Source: Bacilli bacterium (GTDB taxonomy: Bacteria; Bacillota_I; Bacilli_A; RFN20; CAG-826). Taken from it: a DNA stretch of 20,092 bases. Of this stretch, positions 1-8,000 are shown in pieces. Positions within the stretch are counted from its first letter, which is position 1. Every line of letters begins with the position of its first letter. The notes below the pieces were generated by a model. That model was not told where the DNA came from, did not search any database, and worked only from the letters and a program-made list of their open reading frames with translations. The position numbers and the translations under genes are program-made. The DNA lies in the NCBI GenBank assembly GCA_900767605.1, contig CAAFZT010000062.1:1-20092 (forward strand), given 5' to 3'.

Positions 1-863
1 CATTGGACCCGCTTCACGCTCCCGCGCACCTTACGGGCTTCCACGCATTTAAGGATGCCTTACCTAACGTTCCGGCCATCGCTGTATTTGACACGGCCTT
101 CCACCAAACCATGGAACCGGAAGACTACCTCTTCCCGATTCCTTATGAATACACCGAAAAATATGATTGCCGCCGTTATGGGGCTCATGGCACTTCTCAC
201 AATTACCTCGCCGTCAAAGCCAAGGAAGATTATTTAAAAGACCAAAAAGAGACCAATATCATCACCTGCCATATTGGTTCCGGCTCTTCCCTTTGTGCCA
301 TCCACAACGGACATTGCGTCGCCACCTCGATGGGACTTACCCCACTTGGGGGAGTCATGATGGGCACTCGCACCGGAGACATGGACCCCTCCGTTATGGA
401 TTATCTTTGCAACTGCACCGGAAAATCCGCGGATGAAATGTACGATATTTTCAACAAAAAGAGCGGATTCCTTGGTGTTTCCGGAGTTTCCAACGATACC
501 CGCGACGTGGAAAAGGCCGCGGAAGAAGGAAACAAGCGCGCTCAACTCGCCATTTCTTTATTCGGTAGAACGGTCGCCAATTATTTAGGGGCCTACTTCG
601 TCCGTTTAAAAGGAAAAGTCGATTTGATCGTCTTCTCCGCTGGAGTCGGCGAAAATGCCCCTGTTTTCCGCAAAGCCGTTCTCGATGATGTTAAGGATGC
701 CCTTGGCATCGTCGTTGACGAAAAAGCCAATGAAACGGTTCGTGGAAAGCAAGGCGTCATCTCGGCACCGGAATCCAAAATCAAAGTCGTGGTCATCCCC
801 ACCGACGAAGAAGTGATGATCGCCCGCGACTGCTATGCGAGGATTGTTCATGGCCATTGCTAA
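1..863 (+). CDS. ackA: Acetate kinase, 3' part (5' end outside the window)
   Basis: Acetate kinase interconverts acetyl phosphate + ADP and acetate + ATP in the cytosol, the substrate-level phosphorylation step of acetate fermentation. The reading frame is open from the window edge (first full codon at base 3) and about 287 residues are present. The family is about 400 residues long, so roughly the first 110 are missing. Visible family motifs in order are VFDTAFHQTM, RRYGAHGTSH, HIGSGSS (the usual phosphate-loop form is HLGNGAS, so Asn is Ser here), GLTPLGGVMMGTRTGDMDPS with the catalytic Arg at bases 369-371, the adenine-site motif FSAGVGEN, and the C-terminal TDEEVMIARD with its conserved Glu. 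The C-terminus is complete, with TAA at 861-863. Its last 14 bases overlap nrnA, so the two are probably co-transcribed and translationally coupled. Confidence 0.94.
   Translation, partial: LDPLHAPAHLTGFHAFKDALPNVPAIAVFDTAFHQTMEPEDYLFPIPYEYTEKYDCRRYGAHGTSHNYLAVKAKEDYLKDQKETNIITCHIGSGSSLCAIHNGHCVATSMGLTPLGGVMMGTRTGDMDPSVMDYLCNCTGKSADEMYDIFNKKSGFLGVSGVSNDTRDVEKAAEEGNKRAQLAISLFGRTVANYLGAYFVRLKGKVDLIVFSAGVGENAPVFRKAVLDDVKDALGIVVDEKANETVRGKQGVISAPESKIKVVVIPTDEEVMIARDCYARIVHGHC
839..843 (+). promoter_or_regulatory. Shine-Dalgarno that selects the nrnA start
   Basis: GAGGA lies inside the end of ackA, 6 nt before the ATG at 850. An in-frame ATG at 835 would give five extra residues but has no ribosome binding site at the right distance, so 850 is preferred. 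Confidence 0.7.
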
Positions 864-1863
864 ACTCGACCCCCGTATTGTCGAATACGGAAAAGCCCAC
901 AAAAAAGTCTATCGTTCCATCTATTCTGCCATCGAAAGATACGATCGCATCGTCATTTTCCGCCATATCAAGCCAGATTTCGACGCAATGGGATCCCAAA
1001 TGGGTCTATATACCTTTTTAAAAGACAATTTCCCCAACAAGGAAATCCATTACGTCGGGGACAACCACATTAGCTTTACCCCGCGCGTCTTCCCCGAAAC
1101 GGAATCGCTTCCTAACGATTGGTTCAAGGGCGGGAACTTCCTCGCCATTATCGTGGACGTTGGCGACCACGAACGGATTGCCGACCCCCGTTATAAACAC
1201 GCTAAATACAAAATCAAAATCGATCATCACCCCTGCAAGGGGGAAATTGCCAAACGCGCCTCTTTGGTTGACACCGAAAGCGCTGCGGCGGCCGAACTCG
1301 TCGCAGATGTGCTTTTGAATTGGAAGGGCAAATTCATTAGTCAAGAAGCCGCCCATTATCTTTACATCGGCATCGTGGGCGATTCGGGCCGTTTCCTTTA
1401 CTCTTCCACCTCCCCTCATACCTTTGCCGTAGCAGAGGCGCTTGTTTCGACGGGATTTAATTTAAGTTCAACCTATCAAACGATGTATGAGAAAAATCTC
1501 GACTCTTTGAAATCGCTTGGTTATGTCTTGTCCCACTTCAGCGTTTCTCCTCATGGGGTGGCTTATTATTGCCTCCCTTCTTCCGTTCAAGAGGAACTCC
1601 ACATCACTCCGATTCTAGGTAAAGAGCACGTGAACACGTTCTCGAATATCGCTGGAATCAACGCTTGGTGTTCCATCACGGAAGACCCGCAGCCCAAAGA
1701 CTATTGCTGGAGAATCTCGATTCGCAGCAAATCCAAAGACATTTCCGGAGTCGCCCAAAAATGGGGTGGCGGCGGACACGCTCAAGCTAGTGGAGCCCGC
1801 ATCGATTCTCTCAAGGATCTCGACGTCTTCATCCAAGACCTAGACAATCTATTCGTTGACTAA
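850..1863 (+). CDS. nrnA: DHH/DHHA1 phosphoesterase, NrnA-like nanoRNase / pAp phosphatase
   Basis: A cytosolic Mn-dependent phosphoesterase. NrnA (YtqI) of Bacilli degrades 2-5-nt RNAs and dephosphorylates 3'-phosphoadenosine 5'-phosphate; close relatives (Pde2) hydrolyse pApA from c-di-AMP turnover. The protein is 337 residues from the preferred start, close to the family's usual 310-340. The DHH domain shows H39 with PDFDAMGS (D43, D45), VDVGDHE (D103), the name motif DHH at 125-127, and GIVGDSGRF (D178). The C-terminal DHHA1 substrate-binding domain ends with GGGGH at 286-290 followed by AQASGA. There are no membrane segments or PAS domain, so it is not GdpP. It overlaps ackA by 14 nt and is followed by a strong terminator 6 nt after its stop, so ackA-nrnA look like the end of one operon. 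Which of the family substrates it prefers cannot be told from sequence. Confidence 0.9.
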   Translation: MAIAKLDPRIVEYGKAHKKVYRSIYSAIERYDRIVIFRHIKPDFDAMGSQMGLYTFLKDNFPNKEIHYVGDNHISFTPRVFPETESLPNDWFKGGNFLAIIVDVGDHERIADPRYKHAKYKIKIDHHPCKGEIAKRASLVDTESAAAAELVADVLLNWKGKFISQEAAHYLYIGIVGDSGRFLYSSTSPHTFAVAEALVSTGFNLSSTYQTMYEKNLDSLKSLGYVLSHFSVSPHGVAYYCLPSSVQEELHITPILGKEHVNTFSNIAGINAWCSITEDPQPKDYCWRISIRSKSKDISGVAQKWGGGGHAQASGARIDSLKDLDVFIQDLDNLFVD

Positions 1864-1869
1864 AATATC

Positions 1870-1893
1870 GGGAGGCGAACTCGCCTCCCTTTT
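1870..1893 (+). terminator. Rho-independent terminator after nrnA
   Basis: GGGAGGCGA (1870-1878) and TCGCCTCCC (1881-1889) are perfect inverted repeats, forming at least 8 GC-rich base pairs around a tiny loop. TTTT follows at 1890-1893. It ends the ackA-nrnA transcript before the M13 protease gene. Confidence 0.85.
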
Positions 1894-1901
1894 CATTTGC
1901 C

Positions 1902-1930
1902 TTGCCTATTTGCTCCGCTGCTTTTAGACT
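1902..1930 (+). promoter_or_regulatory. Candidate promoter of the M13 protease gene, possibly leaderless
   Basis: TTGCCT (1902-1907), a 17-nt spacer and TAGACT (1925-1930) each match the sigma-70 consensus at 4 of 6 positions. Transcription would begin near 1937, only about 3 nt before the ATG at 1940. There is no Shine-Dalgarno there, and the upstream terminator means this gene needs its own promoter. Confidence 0.45.
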
Positions 1931-1939
1931 CTTTTCATT

Positions 1940-4213
1940 ATGAAAAAATCTTTAGTTTCGCTTCTTCCTCTTCTAACCATGATTCTTGCTGCTTGCGGAG
2001 GAGAGAAGCCATCCCATTCAGCGGATTCTAGCGTTTTTACTTCCGACTTCAAAACCTTGCCTGATGAAGACTTATCTTCCTATGCTCTAAGCACGGTTGC
2101 TTCTTTTATTTTAGAAAAAGTGGCTTATGCTCGCCTTTCTTATCCTCACCCCCTTCTTCAACAACAAATTCTAAAAAATGCAGGATTTAATGAAGGGGAG
2201 AGAATCGAGGCAACTCTAGAGAATTCGTTCCGTTTTCTTCACGCGGCTTTTTCCGGCCTAACAAGCGATATCCCCCAGTCGGGGTTCCGCCGCTATGCCG
2301 GCTATTTTACCTCTCCAACTCTAAACTCTTCCCTATCTGCCCCCGGGATGGAAGCCTTAGATTGGTATGTAAGCCTAGGCCTATACGGTGATTCTTCGTT
2401 TAATGGGGCGAAAAAGTTAAATTCTGACGCGGACTTTGACGTATATATTCAGCGGATTCACGGATATATCGGGACTTCTGCGCGAGATGATTATTTTGCT
2501 TTTGCTAACGCCGACCGTCTTTTTGACGAAGAAAAAACCTGCGAACCAAAATCTTATTTCTACGAGCAAAAGACGATCGAAGAAAACAAAATTACCTCAT
2601 ACTTCCTCTCATATCTAGAAAAAAACGCACCTCAAATATTGGAGGAAGCAAAATCCCCCAAAGGCTTAAGTGAATTAAAACCCTATTGTGACAAAATCCT
2701 CGCTTTGACATCTTCTAATTTCTATGACGTATTAAGTCAAATCGCCATGGAAACAGGGTCCCATTTGTTTATGAATTTCCAAGGCTCCGCCTACGTGGAG
2801 CAAACCCCCGTTGCCCTATTAACGCAAAGCAAATTGCTTTCTTATGCTTCGAGTGCTTCTTCTTTGCGTCCCGATTTTCAAGCTTTATTCGCGAGTTTTG
2901 GTTTTACCAGTGAAGAAGCAAGAAACCTAACCAATTCGTTAATCGCTCTGTTATCTCGTTTAGCTTCTGCCCCAACCCAAAGCAGCAATTCGAACAAGGA
3001 CTTCGAAAAATACCTTTCTTGTTTCCTCGATCCGAAATTTGAATTGAGGGGCAATGATTCTTCCTCCGCCCGATCCATTTCTTATTTAGGGAATCTAAGC
3101 ACCGAAAGCGGGTTAGACGGCCTCAAGGCCCTTGCCATGGCTAATCTGGCTTATGATTATGCGGCTTTGCTTCCTTCTAACACGCAAAAGTTATTGGGCC
3201 TTGCAACAGCAAAATCCGACGATGCCATTTTTAACACCACCCAATGGGCCTTCCAAGAAAAAATCGCTAACGACTCTCTTCTTTCTCTTGAAGGAAAAGG
3301 TAGCATCGAAACGGCCAAATCGCTCATCCACGATTTAAAAGAAGAAATCAAGCAACGAACAAAGCAAAACGGATGGATCAGCGACGAAGGATCTGCCGTC
3401 ATTGCGAAGAAACTAGACGCTATGGGCTATTCCATCATGGGAGTTGTGGATGAAAATGGATCCTCGCCCTATGCTAAGGTTGCCTCATTGGATTCCACCT
3501 TATTTAAAGCCATTCAATCTGGTTTATCCGGAAGATTGGCGAATTTATTAGCCTCTTCTCAAGCCGTTACAAATCCCATGGATTTAACGACCTCCTATAG
3601 CAACCTCCTCACAGCAAACGCCTCCTATTTTGGCAACAATAATTCCATTGAATTGACCCTAGGATTGTTTGCTAGTTATGGAGGGGATTGGGCCAATTTA
3701 AATCGAGAGGACCTTTATGGTGGAGTCGGGGTAATCGTCGGGCACGAAATCACCCACGCGATTGATTCTAACGGGGTCAAATACGATGAAAAAGGCAACT
3801 TAGTTCCAGGGGGAAGCATCCTTTCTAGTGCCGACACTGCTGCATATCAAACTCTCCAAAAGAAAGTACAAAACCTTTATACCCTCGAAGCGATGCCAGG
3901 GCTAAAGCAAGAAGGGTCCGTTGTTTTGTCGGAAGCCATTGCCGACATCGGTGGATTGTCTCTTTGCGAATCTCTTTATGGAAAATCCGCTTCAGCAAAT
4001 TGGGATAATTTCTACCATACTTTTGCCAGGCATTTTTATGGTTCTGCGTCTCGAAGTCTTTATTCCTCTACCTTGCTTGGGGACGTTCACCCCTTTGGGA
4101 AGGCGCGGGTTAACCCCCTTCTGTCTAATAGCGAAATCTTCGTAAGTCAATTCGAACTCCAGGAAGGAGACGGCATGTATATTGACAATTCAAAACGTGT
4201 CGTGGTTTGGTAA
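1940..4213 (+). CDS. Lipoprotein zinc metallopeptidase, family M13 (neprilysin/PepO-like)
   Basis: M13 enzymes are zinc endopeptidases that cleave peptides of limited size. This one (757 residues) starts with a lipoprotein signal peptide: a KK start, a hydrophobic stretch, then lipobox LAAC with C19. It is therefore predicted to be anchored on the outer face of the membrane. The poorly conserved N-terminal M13 lobe spans about 40-500. The catalytic lobe has NAS in place of the usual NAY substrate motif, the zinc motif HEITH at 602-606, the third ligand in SEAIAD (E665, with D669), and near the end HPFGKARVN, which supplies the transition-state His and Arg. It finishes with the aromatic tail VVVW typical of the family (neprilysin ends CRVW). 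All catalytic residues are present and the length is normal, so it is probably active. The N-terminal lobe is divergent, so substrate is unknown; nutritional peptide breakdown is a guess. It is flanked by terminators and AT-rich DNA and interrupts the nrnA-dnaE neighbourhood. Confidence 0.92.
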   Translation: MKKSLVSLLPLLTMILAACGGEKPSHSADSSVFTSDFKTLPDEDLSSYALSTVASFILEKVAYARLSYPHPLLQQQILKNAGFNEGERIEATLENSFRFLHAAFSGLTSDIPQSGFRRYAGYFTSPTLNSSLSAPGMEALDWYVSLGLYGDSSFNGAKKLNSDADFDVYIQRIHGYIGTSARDDYFAFANADRLFDEEKTCEPKSYFYEQKTIEENKITSYFLSYLEKNAPQILEEAKSPKGLSELKPYCDKILALTSSNFYDVLSQIAMETGSHLFMNFQGSAYVEQTPVALLTQSKLLSYASSASSLRPDFQALFASFGFTSEEARNLTNSLIALLSRLASAPTQSSNSNKDFEKYLSCFLDPKFELRGNDSSSARSISYLGNLSTESGLDGLKALAMANLAYDYAALLPSNTQKLLGLATAKSDDAIFNTTQWAFQEKIANDSLLSLEGKGSIETAKSLIHDLKEEIKQRTKQNGWISDEGSAVIAKKLDAMGYSIMGVVDENGSSPYAKVASLDSTLFKAIQSGLSGRLANLLASSQAVTNPMDLTTSYSNLLTANASYFGNNNSIELTLGLFASYGGDWANLNREDLYGGVGVIVGHEITHAIDSNGVKYDEKGNLVPGGSILSSADTAAYQTLQKKVQNLYTLEAMPGLKQEGSVVLSEAIADIGGLSLCESLYGKSASANWDNFYHTFARHFYGSASRSLYSSTLLGDVHPFGKARVNPLLSNSEIFVSQFELQEGDGMYIDNSKRVVVW

Positions 4214-4698
4214 GAATAAACTAGAAGTATTCCCGTTTCATTTTGCAAAACTTTGTTTGTTTTCCAATAGATAAAATATTTTTAAGCTAGGGATCTATTT
4301 TCCACTTTGTTTGAACATTTCTTGACCCATCATAATAGAAGAAACAAAAATATCATTATCTTTATTCACAAAGGGCAGCATGCAAAAAGAAAGGAAATAC
4401 TTTCTTTATATATAGGAAGATATATTGGTATTAAAATTTGCTTTTATTTATCGGAAGTAAAGTTTTTAATTTTATTGAATAAATTGTATTTAGGACCTTT
4501 CATTTTTCTTTGTTAATACTATTTTTCCATTCTTCGCGTCTGACCTTTTTGCCTTAAATTTCCGACATTTTTTGTTGGAAATAATTTCTAGAAGAGACGT
4601 AAAGCCAAGGGGCATCAAATTGATTTTCTACTAAAAAAGATCAATAAAACGCTCCTTCTCCATCCGCTAGCGTCCCCATTCCGTGGGCGGATATAAAA
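4214..4698. other. AT-rich intergenic stretch without a convincing gene
   Basis: This stretch is clearly richer in A+T than its neighbours, especially 4260-4520. A 69-codon open frame at 4307-4516 (+) has no ribosome binding site, very biased composition and no recognisable domain, and is not called. An 8-bp perfect inverted repeat AAAGAAAG/CTTTCTTT lies at 4386-4407; it is followed by T5 only when read on the minus strand, so it could be a weak minus-strand terminator. A weaker hairpin (ATCCG/CGGAT outer, CCCA/TGGG inner) lies at 4662-4692. No tRNA or IS end was found. Confidence 0.5.
4559..4581. repeat. 9-bp inverted repeat in AT-rich intergenic DNA
   Basis: TTTCCGACA (4559-4567), loop TTTTT, TGTTGGAAA (4573-4581): nine pairs including one G-U. 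A further AAA/TTT pairing (4556-4558 with 4585-4587) is possible across a 3-nt bulge. No T-run follows in either direction, so it is not a standard terminator. Function unknown. Confidence 0.4.
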
Positions 4699-4930
4699 TT
4701 ACCCCTTTAGTTCCTGCCAATAGCTTTTTACATTGACAACTTCCATTTGAGCAAGATTGCTAAAAATCTTTTTGGATTTTCTATAAACAATATTTATCGT
4801 GGTTAAGCGTCTTTTCATCCGGCAAGCGGTGGTTCAAAATAGTGTGAAAGATTCCTAATCCCGTCAAGGTTCCTCCACCAAAATACGGAACCCAAATTCC
4901 TAAAAGAACAATGCCACTGACGAGGAACGT
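4699..4930 (-). pseudogene. Probable decayed gene for a small membrane protein
   Basis: On the minus strand a frame open from 4930 to the stop at 4781-4783 encodes 49 residues beginning TFLVSGIVLLGIWVPYFGGG, a hydrophobic segment followed by a polar tail. It has no start codon, and an in-frame TAA (4931-4933) cuts it from a basic stretch (QWIRRKRNK). A second frame overlaps it and runs on: ATG at 4818 to TAA at 4699-4701, 39 residues ending NVKSYWQELKG, without a Shine-Dalgarno. The two frames together read like one small protein broken by an early stop or frameshift and a second frameshift near 4780-4790. The family is not recognised. The alternative is that both are chance frames, or that the 39-codon frame is a genuine small protein. 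Confidence 0.35.
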
Positions 4931-4982
4931 TTACTTATTCCGTTTTCTTCTTATCCACTGTTATAAAAATTTACCGCAGGAA

Positions 4983-5001
4983 AGAACTCTATTAGAGTTC
5001 T
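4983..5001. promoter_or_regulatory. 19-bp perfect palindrome, likely operator of dnaE
   Basis: AGAACTCTATTAGAGTTCT: 9-bp arms (4983-4991 and 4993-5001) around a single central T. It occupies the place of the -35 element of the dnaE promoter, where a dimeric protein would block or guide RNA polymerase. The spacing of its GAAC/GTTC ends (9 nt) differs from the Bacillus LexA box (4 nt), so LexA is not indicated. As RNA it could form a hairpin, but no T-run follows. Confidence 0.6.
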
Positions 5002-5004
5002 ATT

Positions 5005-5013
5005 TGCTATAAT
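5005..5013 (+). promoter_or_regulatory. Extended -10 promoter of dnaE, possibly leaderless
   Basis: TGCTATAAT is a perfect extended -10 (TGn plus TATAAT at 5008-5013). No good -35 is present because the palindrome lies there. Transcription should begin at about 5019-5021, that is at the dnaE ATG (5021). No Shine-Dalgarno precedes that ATG, which fits a leaderless mRNA. Confidence 0.6.
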
Positions 5014-5020
5014 AACCAAG

Positions 5021-8000
5021 ATGAATTGGATTCCTCTGCACGTTTATAGCGGTTATAGTTTTCTCCAAAGCGGATTAACGGTTAAAAAAATTGTTTTGCA
5101 GGCCATTAAGCGTTCTGCAAAATATGTTTCGTTATGCGACGTTCAATCTCTTTCCGGCGCGCCGGAACTCGATCGTCTGGCAAGACAATACGGCCTTCAG
5201 CCTCTTATCGGCTCCGAATTCCAAGTCGGTCAAGATACTTTTTGTTGCTTTGTTCAAAACGAAACGGGCTATCGAAATCTCCTTCTTTTGGTTGCTGAAT
5301 CTACAGCAGGACGTCTTGACCTTTCCTTTTTGTCCAAACACCGGGATGGCCTTCTCCTTGTCATGGACGGCGGAGCTTCTTCCATTCATTCTCTTTTTTA
5401 TCATCAAGAAGAAGATTTAGAATCTCACCTAAGATCCCTAAACCATAACCTTGGAAACTTTTATATTGGCATACCGTATTTACCGGGGGAATCGGATTAT
5501 TTAGATTTCTTGTATACATTCTTATCTACTCATCCATATCCTCGCGTCGCTTTTCCGCGAATTCGTTACGTTAAACCAGAGGACGCGATATCCGCCCGGA
5601 TTCTGGAAGCGATTTCTAATTCCACCACTTTGGAAGAGAAAAAATGTGAAGGCGACGAATATTTTCTTTCCGACAGCGAGGCAGAATCCTATTTTGACGA
5701 AGCCGAACTTTCCACCACTCTAGAAATCGCAGAAGCCTGTTCTTCCTTTGCCCTTTCTCAAATTCGGGGAACTTTGCTCCGTTATCCTGTGCCTAAGCCT
5801 GATAACGCGGATTCCTATTTACGCAAATTAGCCACGGAAGGGCTAAACCAAAAACTCCCCCATCACGATTCCTCCTACGATGAACGACTGGATTATGAAC
5901 TAAACATCATCTCCTCCATGGGTTACTCGGATTATTTCCTTCTCGTTTGGGATTATGTAGCCTATGCCAAAAAATCAGGGATACCCGTCGGACCGGGTCG
6001 TGGTTCCTCCGCAGGAAGTCTTGTTTCCTTTTGTCTAGATATCGTTAAAGCCGACCCCATCCGTTACGGACTATATTTCGAACGCTTCTTAAACCCTGAA
6101 CGGCAATCCATGCCCGATATTGACGTTGACTTCGCCGATACGGGAAGAGAAAAAGTTGTCGCTTATTTGCAACAAAAATACGGTCCAGAACGTGTGGCAC
6201 GCATCATGACGATGCAAACGATGGCTTCTCGGCAATCTCTTCACGATATCGGAAGAGTCTTCGGATATCGCGATAGCGAGATTCGCTTGCTTACCTCGGT
6301 ACTAGATGCAAACCCCGACCATAGCCTTGGCTGGAATTACAAAACTAACGCCCCCTTCCGCGATCTCGTTAATAGTGATGATTATTACAAAGAAATCGTC
6401 TCCCTCGCCTCCAAAATTGAAGGTTTGCCCCGTCAAAGCGGGTTGCACGCCGCAGGGATTGTTTTGAATAACGAACCTTTGCAAAACGCCCTTCCCATCA
6501 CGGTCTCGCCCACTTATGGGTTCGTGGAGCAATACGATAAGGATTACCTTCAAGAACAAGGCTTCTTGAAGATGGACTTGTTGGGATTAAGAAACCTTAC
6601 CATCGTCGAACAATGCTTAAAAACGATCCAGTCTTCCCAAGGAATTTCCCTAAAAATGGAAGAAATTCCCTATGAAGAAAAGGAACCGCTCGAATTGCTC
6701 CGAAACGGACAAACCGCTGGATTATTTCAATTAGAAACCCGTGGGATGACGAATGCGGCCATGGAAATTCAGCCCACATGCTTCGAGGACGTCTGCGCTC
6801 TCGTGGCTTTATTTCGTCCAGGCCCCATGCAAAACATTCCCTCTTTTGCTCGACGTAAAAAAGGATTGGAACCGATTCGCTACCTCACTCCCGAGCTAGA
6901 ACCGATTCTTTCTCCCACTTATGGCATTATTCTTTACCAAGAACAGATCATGCTTATTGCACGGAAATTAGCAGGATTGACCTTTGCCGAATCCGACCGA
7001 TTCCGCCGCGCCATTTCCCATAAAGACGCTCACGAGCTTCTCGACCTGCAAACCAAGTTTTTGGATGGATGCGTTCAAAAGGGATTGTCATCCAAAACCG
7101 CCGCTCAATTGTTTCAGCTCATCGAGAGATTCGCGGACTATGGATTCAATAAATCCCATTCCGTTTCCTACGCTCTTCTTGCTTGCCAAATGGCTTACCT
7201 CAAATGGCATTATCCCTTGGAATTTTATTGTTCCTTATTCCAAGAAGGCGTGGGGTCGAAAGACAAGGAAACCCGTCTTTTCCACGAACTGAAGAAAAGA
7301 AAAATTTCGTTTTCCCTTCCTTCCATCAATGAATCGACGTCTTGTTATGAACCTAAAAACGGCCGCATTCTTCTTCCTTTTTCTTCCATTAGTGGCTTAA
7401 ACAGCACCTTAATTCACGGCCTCCTCGACGAAAGGATGGAAAAAGGGGCTTATCAGGATTTCTTCGACGTGGCGACGCGGTTAAAAAAATATGGCCTCGA
7501 CGTTTCTTCCCTCGTAACAATGGTGGACGCCGGATGCTTCGATAGTTTCGGACATTCTCGGGAAGAGTTGCGATTGACCGCTCCTACAGCCTTGCGTTAC
7601 GCCGAGGTTTTGGTAGGGACAGATGGTAAAGATAATCTTCTTCCCTTCGAATTGCCTAAGCCTTCTTACGTAGAAGCCCCTTCTTCCCGCAGCGCCGACT
7701 TAGAAGGGGAAAGGCGCGTTCTTGGTCGAATGATTTCCGGATCGCCTTTAGAAGAAAAGAAGGCCATTCTCCTAGAAAAAGGGGCCAAAGCCTTATCCGA
7801 TTTAGAGGAGGCCAGAAATCCGGTTTGGGTGGCGGGTATTGTTAGCGAAATCAAATCCATCACCACGAAAAAAGGGACGAAAATGGCCTTCCTTACCGTC
7901 TTCGATGATTCGGACGTCTACGAATTCACCCTCTTTGACGAAGTGTATCAACGGGCGCATACCCAAATTCAAAAGGGGATGCCCCTTCTCATCAAGGCGC

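Noticed and set aside
835..849. Upstream ATG (835) for nrnA
   Set aside because: The Shine-Dalgarno GAGGA at 839-843 lies downstream of it and is correctly spaced for the ATG at 850.
4307..4516. 69-codon plus-strand open frame in the AT-rich gap
   Set aside because: No Shine-Dalgarno, composition dictated by A+T-rich DNA (Ile, Lys, Leu, Phe), no domain, and no nearby promoter with good spacing.
4951..4959. DnaA-box-like TTATCCACT upstream of dnaE
   Set aside because: A single one-mismatch copy. About four such 9-mers are expected by chance in 20 kb on both strands, so alone it carries no weight.
4983..5001. Palindrome upstream of dnaE as a LexA/SOS box
   Set aside because: The GAAC and GTTC half-sites are 9 nt apart; the Bacillus LexA box needs 4 nt.
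4214..5020. tRNA or riboswitch in the 800-bp gap
   Set aside because: No T-loop GGTTCRA consensus with matching arms, and no recognisable aptamer core.
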